From NCBI RefSeq assembly GCF_023571765.1, contig NZ_JAMJXC010000009.1, positions 62,001-126,000 on the forward strand: DNA of 64,000 nucleotides, in the 5' to 3' direction. The stretch is from Xanthobacter aminoxidans (GTDB lineage Bacteria > Pseudomonadota > Alphaproteobacteria > Rhizobiales > Xanthobacteraceae). The notes under the pieces were generated by a model. That model was not told the DNA's origin, did not search any database, and was given only the letters and a program-made list of their open reading frames with translations. Below are positions 60,031-64,000 of the stretch, in pieces; position 1 is the first letter of the stretch; every line of letters begins with the position of its first letter. The position numbers were made by a program, and so were the translations under genes.

Positions 60031-61215
60031 TCAGCGCAGGCCGAGCGTCTTGGCGATGATCCCGCGTAGGATCTCTCGCGTTCCGCCATAGATGGAAAAT
60101 GACGGGGCGTGCAGCATCACGTGATGAAGAACGCTCGCGTACGTTTGCGCGGTGTCATTCGCGGCGGCGGGGGAGATCCGATCCATTTCATCATCCGGAA
60201 CGAGCGCCTGAAGATCCACAAGATCACGGGCAATTTCCGGGATGGACTGCTCGAATTCGCTGCCCATGCTCTTCACGACGGAAGCCTCGCTGGCTATGTC
60301 CCGCCCGGCCCCCAGGGCCGCGGCCAGGGAGAACGACATGGAGCGCAAGGTCACGAGGTGGGCCAATAGCCGACCGACGGCGATCCGGGCCCGTTCAGGC
60401 GCGTCCGGCCCGAGCTGACGCACCAGTTCGCGCAGAAGGATGTAGGATGTGAGGAAGCGCTCGGGGCCGCTGCGTTCGAAGCCGAGTTCCGCGTTCACCT
60501 GCTTCCAGCCTTCCCCAGCGACACCGACGAGAGCAGCGTCGGGAATGAAGCAGTCGGTGAACACCACTTCGTTGAAATGGTGCTCGTTCGCCATGTTACG
60601 GATGCCGCGGATGGAGATTCCCGGGCTTTTCAGATCGACCAGGAACTGGCTCATGCCGCCGTGTCGCTCCTCGCTGCTGCCGGAGCGGCAGAGCAGGATC
60701 ATGTAGTTTCGGCGGTGTGCGTTGCTGGTCCATATCTTCGCGCCGTTCACGCACCAGCCGTCGCTCACCTTGCGCGCGCGAGTCTTGATGTTGGCGAGGT
60801 CGGAGCCGGCGTCCGGCTCGCTCATGCCGATGCAGAAGAAGAGTTCGCCAGCCGCGGTGGCCGGTAGCAGTGCCATCTTCTGTTCCTCGGTGCCGTAGCG
60901 CAGCAGCAGCGGCCCGCTTTGGCGATCGCCCGTCCAGTGCGCGCCGATCGGCGCGCCGGCCGCCAGGAACTCCTCGATGACTACATATCGCTCGATGACG
61001 GTGCGTCCGTGCCCGCCATATTGCTTGGGCCAGGTCATGCCGATCCAGCCCTTCTCGGCCACCTTTCGGCTGAAGGCGGGGTCGAAGCTGTGCCAGGAGC
61101 GCGCCGCTTCTTCCGCGGGAATGTCGCGCATCGCCTCGGCGAGGAAGCCGCGAACCTCCTGACGCAGATCGGTCAGGTGCTGCGCGTTCGGCGGGATATC
61201 AAATCTGAAGCTCAT
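60031..61215 (-). CDS. Acyl-CoA dehydrogenase, large-subunit type
   Basis: FAD enzyme of 394 residues from the ATG at 61215 (MSFRFDIPPNAQHLTDLRQE). Motifs: FCIGMSEPDAGSDLANIKTR, NGAKIWTSNAHRRNYMILLC, RGIRNMANEHHFNEVVFTD and the C-terminal SFSIYGGTREILRGIIAKTL. FERSGPERFLTSY is in the region of the alternative catalytic glutamate. Its ATG overlaps the stop of the NDP-forming synthetase (ATGA), and a small-chain dehydrogenase begins the operon, so the three form an activation-dehydrogenation module. Confidence 0.92.
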   Translation of the reverse strand: MSFRFDIPPNAQHLTDLRQEVRGFLAEAMRDIPAEEAARSWHSFDPAFSRKVAEKGWIGMTWPKQYGGHGRTVIERYVVIEEFLAAGAPIGAHWTGDRQSGPLLLRYGTEEQKMALLPATAAGELFFCIGMSEPDAGSDLANIKTRARKVSDGWCVNGAKIWTSNAHRRNYMILLCRSGSSEERHGGMSQFLVDLKSPGISIRGIRNMANEHHFNEVVFTDCFIPDAALVGVAGEGWKQVNAELGFERSGPERFLTSYILLRELVRQLGPDAPERARIAVGRLLAHLVTLRSMSFSLAAALGAGRDIASEASVVKSMGSEFEQSIPEIARDLVDLQALVPDDEMDRISPAAANDTAQTYASVLHHVMLHAPSFSIYGGTREILRGIIAKTLGLR

Positions 61216-63359
61216 CTTGATTGCTCCGCGAGGGCCGGCAGCCCGGCCTCTGGTTGCTCTTTCCGCACAAGGAGCGCGTCGGCGATGGTGAAGCCGGATC
61301 CATCGGCGTGCATGATCACCGGGTTGAGCTCGAGTTCGCGGACGTCCTCGCGCCATGCCACGGCGATCTCGGAGATGCGGGCAATGAGACGGCACAAGCC
61401 TTCAAGATCGAGGGGCGTCCGGCCGCGGAAGCCGCTGAGCAAGGGGGCTGACTTCAGCGCCATGAGCATTTCGCGTGCTCCATCGGGCGTGACGGGTGCC
61501 GGGCGGTAGGCGACGTCCTTGAACAGCTCGACAGCGACCCCGCCGAAGCCGACCATCATCATGGGGCCGAAGGTGTCGTCCTGGAGCATCCCGATGATGA
61601 TCTCGGGTCCTGCCGGGGCCGAAGCCTGGATGAGCACGCCATCGATCATGCCGTCAGGGGCATAGGCGCGGGCATTGGTGAGGATCGTGGCATACGCCGC
61701 GCGCGCGGCCTCCTTCGATCCGATCCCCAGCTTCACGCCTCCGGCCTCGCTCTTGTGCGGGATGTCGGGAGACTGGATTTTCATCACGACCGGAAAGCCG
61801 ATGCCTTCGGCGGCCGCTGCGGCCTCCTCCGCGTCACCCGCGAGCACTTCGCGGGGAATGTCGATGTCGCAGAGCTTCAGCAGGGCCTTCGCCTCGTACT
61901 CGCACAGCACGGAGCGCCCCCCATGCAGCTGCGCCGTCGCGTCCCCGGGCACAGGTGCCGGTGCGTCGGCGGCCACCGGCTCGGCCCGCAATCCGGCGAG
62001 CCTTGCGATGGCGCTCGTGAGCCCGGGCAGATTGGTGACCATGGGTACGCCCGTCTCGATCATGGCCATGCGCCAGATTTCGGATGGCTGCACATAGGAA
62101 TAGAGGCACACCGGGATCGGGCTGTCCGCAACGACGCGTGCGAGTTCCGCGAGATCGAGGTTGATGTGTGTGCCACCCAGCGAATGCACAATGATGATCG
62201 CATCCACCTCGCCGGAGCAGGACAGCAGGGCGATGGAGCGCAGGAGTGCCCCTGTCCGAACGCCGGTTGCCGTGATGTCGATCGGGTTCACCGCCGAGCC
62301 ATAGGATGGCAGCATGCCTTCGATGGCCGCCCGCGTGGGGGCGGAGGGCAGGGGCAGGACGAGGCCGCTGCGCTCGGCGGCATCCGCGGCAAGCGCGCCG
62401 GCCCCGCCCGACACGGTCACCACAGCGACACGGGGACCCGGCGGGCGACGCCCGGCGAGGAGCAGAGCCACGGCCGCGAGGGCTTCGTCCAGATCGAGCG
62501 GCTGCAGAATGCCGAGGTCGCGGAACATGGCATCATAGGCCACGTGCCACCCCGCGACGCTCGCCGTGTGGGAGAGGGTCGCGCGCTGCCCGGCCGCACT
62601 CTGGCCGATCTTGATTGCCACGATCTGCTTGCCCTGGGCTCTGGCGCGGCGGGCGGCGCGCACGAAGCCGTCCGGGTCGCGGATCGTCTCAAGGTAGAGG
62701 AAGATGACCGACGTATCCGGGTCGTCCACGAGATAATCGAGATAATCCGAGAGGGTGAGATCAGCCTCGTTGCCGCTGGTGATGATATGGCTGAACGCGA
62801 ACCCGAGGCGGCGCCCGTGGCTGAACAGGGCAAAGCCGACGCCGCCGCTCTGCGCCACGACGGCGACGCGGCGTGTCCCCAGCACGGGCAACGGCTCGCG
62901 CGCGTGCTCCAGCGTCGGGCTGAAGCTTGCGATGATCCCGCCGACGGCATTGTAGAAGCCTTCGGCGTTGGGGCCGATCACCCGCATGCCGGTGCGCCGC
63001 GCGATCTTCCCGATGCGAGCCTGGATCTCGGCGCAGCCGTCCCCGCCCTCCGCAAAGCCGGACGTGATGATGACCGCGAACTTCGTGCCCGCCGCCGCGC
63101 AGCGTTCCAGTTCGTCCAGCACCTGTTCGGCGGGAATGGCGATCAGCGCCACGTCGACGCTGCGCCCGACCGCTGTGATCGAGGGGAAGCAGCGCAGCCC
63201 GTCGATCTCGGCATAGCTGGGATTGATCGGGAACACGTCTCCCGAGAAGGCGCTCTTGCGCACATAGGCGAGCAGACGGCCGCGAATCTTGCCGATGTCC
63301 GGGGACGCGCCGACGACAGCGATGCTCGATGGCCAAAGAAGGGAATGAAGAGGATGCAC
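61212..63359 (-). CDS. Acyl-CoA synthetase, NDP-forming type (fused alpha-beta)
   Basis: Acid:CoA ligase related to ADP-forming acetyl-CoA synthetase and succinyl-CoA ligase, 715 residues. The GTG at 63359 (MHPLHSLLWPSSIAVVGAS) is the last usable start before the domain, 5 bp after the preceding stop; its ribosome site is weak, so coupling is likely. Order: CoA-binding Rossmann domain (about 8-135, SSIAVVGASPDIGKIRGRLL), two succinyl-CoA-ligase-like domains (RRVAVVAQSGGVGFALFSHG; ATLSHTASVAGW with a candidate phospho-His), then ATP-grasp (about 490-700, GIGFPVVMKIQSPDIPHKSE and ELELNPVIM). A second activation route in the island besides the AMP-forming enzyme at 46778. Confidence 0.9.
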   Translation of the reverse strand: MHPLHSLLWPSSIAVVGASPDIGKIRGRLLAYVRKSAFSGDVFPINPSYAEIDGLRCFPSITAVGRSVDVALIAIPAEQVLDELERCAAAGTKFAVIITSGFAEGGDGCAEIQARIGKIARRTGMRVIGPNAEGFYNAVGGIIASFSPTLEHAREPLPVLGTRRVAVVAQSGGVGFALFSHGRRLGFAFSHIITSGNEADLTLSDYLDYLVDDPDTSVIFLYLETIRDPDGFVRAARRARAQGKQIVAIKIGQSAAGQRATLSHTASVAGWHVAYDAMFRDLGILQPLDLDEALAAVALLLAGRRPPGPRVAVVTVSGGAGALAADAAERSGLVLPLPSAPTRAAIEGMLPSYGSAVNPIDITATGVRTGALLRSIALLSCSGEVDAIIIVHSLGGTHINLDLAELARVVADSPIPVCLYSYVQPSEIWRMAMIETGVPMVTNLPGLTSAIARLAGLRAEPVAADAPAPVPGDATAQLHGGRSVLCEYEAKALLKLCDIDIPREVLAGDAEEAAAAAEGIGFPVVMKIQSPDIPHKSEAGGVKLGIGSKEAARAAYATILTNARAYAPDGMIDGVLIQASAPAGPEIIIGMLQDDTFGPMMMVGFGGVAVELFKDVAYRPAPVTPDGAREMLMALKSAPLLSGFRGRTPLDLEGLCRLIARISEIAVAWREDVRELELNPVIMHADGSGFTIADALLVRKEQPEAGLPALAEQSR

Positions 63360-63364
63360 GTGCG

Positions 63365-64000
63365 TCAGGCCTTGCTGGAAAATGCCCACAGATGGTCCGC
63401 GCCGGCGGCGAGCCCCTGCCGGCCGAGGCGCTCGGCCCAGACGGCCTCGCGTCCGAAGTCCTCGCGCCAGGCCCAGAGGCGCCGCGTGGTGTAGTGGAGC
63501 GTGTGCTCGTGCGTGAAGCCCATGGCCCCATGCACCTGGTGGGCGATGGCGGCGGCGGCCGTGGCGGCTTCGCCTGCACGGATCTTGGCGACGGCGGCGC
63601 TGATTGCGAGCGTTTCCAACGGTTCGTTTCGCGCCAGCGCGGCCAGCCCCAGCTCCGCCGCCATGCCGGCGGCTGCCACATGCGCCGCCATCACCGCGAC
63701 CATCTGCTGGATGGCTTGGAATTTTCCGATGGGGCGGCCGAACTGCACCCGGTCGTTGGCATAGCGGACGGTGCCGTCGAGCAGGCCATCGAGCGCGCCC
63801 GCCATCTGGAGAGCCCGCATCACCGCCCCGCAGCAGGCGATCCATCCGGGCGTCAGGAAGGCCGGGGCCGGTCGCACGGCCTCCGGGGGAAGCGGGACGG
63901 CATCGAAGATGACCGTGTCGCGGGGCTCGTGCGCCACATTGCGGGCTTTTACGAGACGCGCCGCAGAGGGATCGACGCTCACGACGAAGAGCCCGGCCCG
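63365..64000 (-). CDS. Acyl-CoA dehydrogenase, small-subunit type (5' end outside window)
   Basis: The frame is open to the window edge, so the gene begins beyond 64000; 211 residues are visible. The C-terminal dehydrogenase helices are recognisable: NDRVQFGRPIGKFQAIQQMV and AIAHQVHGAMGFTHEHTLHY, followed by RRLWAWREDFG. The middle domain visible here (NVAHEPRDTVIFDAVPLPPE) is poorly conserved, as in small chains. It is followed by the NDP-forming synthetase and the large chain in the same leftward operon. Confidence 0.85.
   Translation of the reverse strand, partial: RAGLFVVSVDPSAARLVKARNVAHEPRDTVIFDAVPLPPEAVRPAPAFLTPGWIACCGAVMRALQMAGALDGLLDGTVRYANDRVQFGRPIGKFQAIQQMVAVMAAHVAAAGMAAELGLAALARNEPLETLAISAAVAKIRAGEAATAAAAIAHQVHGAMGFTHEHTLHYTTRRLWAWREDFGREAVWAERLGRQGLAAGADHLWAFSSKA

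Overview
The window is GC-rich (roughly two thirds G+C), almost fully coding, and looks like a catabolic island of an alphaproteobacterium, most likely a member of the Hyphomicrobiales (Bradyrhizobium/Rhodopseudomonas/Xanthobacter-type). This rests on the etfBA pair, the many acyl-CoA dehydrogenase pairs, the tripartite tricarboxylate transporter (TTT) parts and close matches, from memory, to the alicyclic-acid enzymes BadH and BadI of Rhodopseudomonas. I see no tRNA, rRNA, CRISPR array, insertion sequence or phage gene.

Layout. 1-6941 (leftward): an IclR regulator, a PimC/PimD-like acyl-CoA dehydrogenase pair, a dienoyl-CoA-reductase-type SDR, etfB-etfA and a solute-binding protein cut by the window edge. 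7171-10059 (leftward): family III CoA-transferase, MaoC-like hydratase, acyl-CoA dehydrogenase. 10369-15975: three TTT (Bug-type) binding proteins and a hydroxyacyl-CoA dehydrogenase on the + strand, with another family III CoA-transferase facing away. 16007-18374 (leftward): enoyl-CoA hydratase and acyl-CoA carboxylase beta chain. 18667-21391: thioesterase and a TctB-TctA pair. 21539-24092 (leftward): BadH-like SDR, second SDR, hydratase-2. 24379-31071 (rightward): lipid-transfer-type thiolase, DUF35 partner, alpha-methylacyl-CoA racemase, iron alcohol dehydrogenase, two crotonases, quinone reductase-like protein. 31228-34293: IclR regulator and a second TctB-TctA pair. 34380-41440 (leftward): SDR, family I CoA-transferase, thiolase, three acyl-CoA dehydrogenases. 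41778-44416: binding protein, MarR regulator, enoyl-CoA hydratase. 44746-52236 (rightward): FadH, acyl-CoA synthetase, BadI, dehydratase, citrate-lyase-type lyase, metallo-hydrolase. 52265-59908: D-hydroxyacid dehydrogenase, amidohydrolase, thioredoxin-reductase-like flavoprotein, a selenoprotein and a NitT/TauT-type ABC importer. 60031-64000 (leftward): acyl-CoA dehydrogenase small chain, NDP-forming acyl-CoA synthetase, acyl-CoA dehydrogenase large chain.

How it fits together. The enzymes give several complete beta-oxidation sets: activation (AMP- and NDP-forming ligases, CoA-transferases), dehydrogenation into ETF, hydration, oxidation and thiolysis, plus tools for awkward acids: racemase for 2-methyl branches, carboxylase for beta-methyl branches, two dienoyl-CoA reductases, and BadH/BadI for opening a cyclohexane ring. 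A branched or alicyclic acid (a terpenoid-derived acid would fit) is a reasonable guess for the substrate, but this is inference.

Two signals stand out. First, 55187-56923 is a single gene interrupted by an in-frame TGA in the motif Cys-Sec-Gly-Ser-Cys, followed 11 nt later by a GC stem-loop with GU in its loop: a UGSC-family selenoprotein with a textbook bacterial SECIS, next to a thioredoxin-reductase-like flavoprotein. Second, variants of one 12-bp imperfect palindrome (ACACATATGCGC-like) recur at twelve gene-free spots, mostly in divergent promoter regions, suggesting one regulator ties most of these transcription units together.
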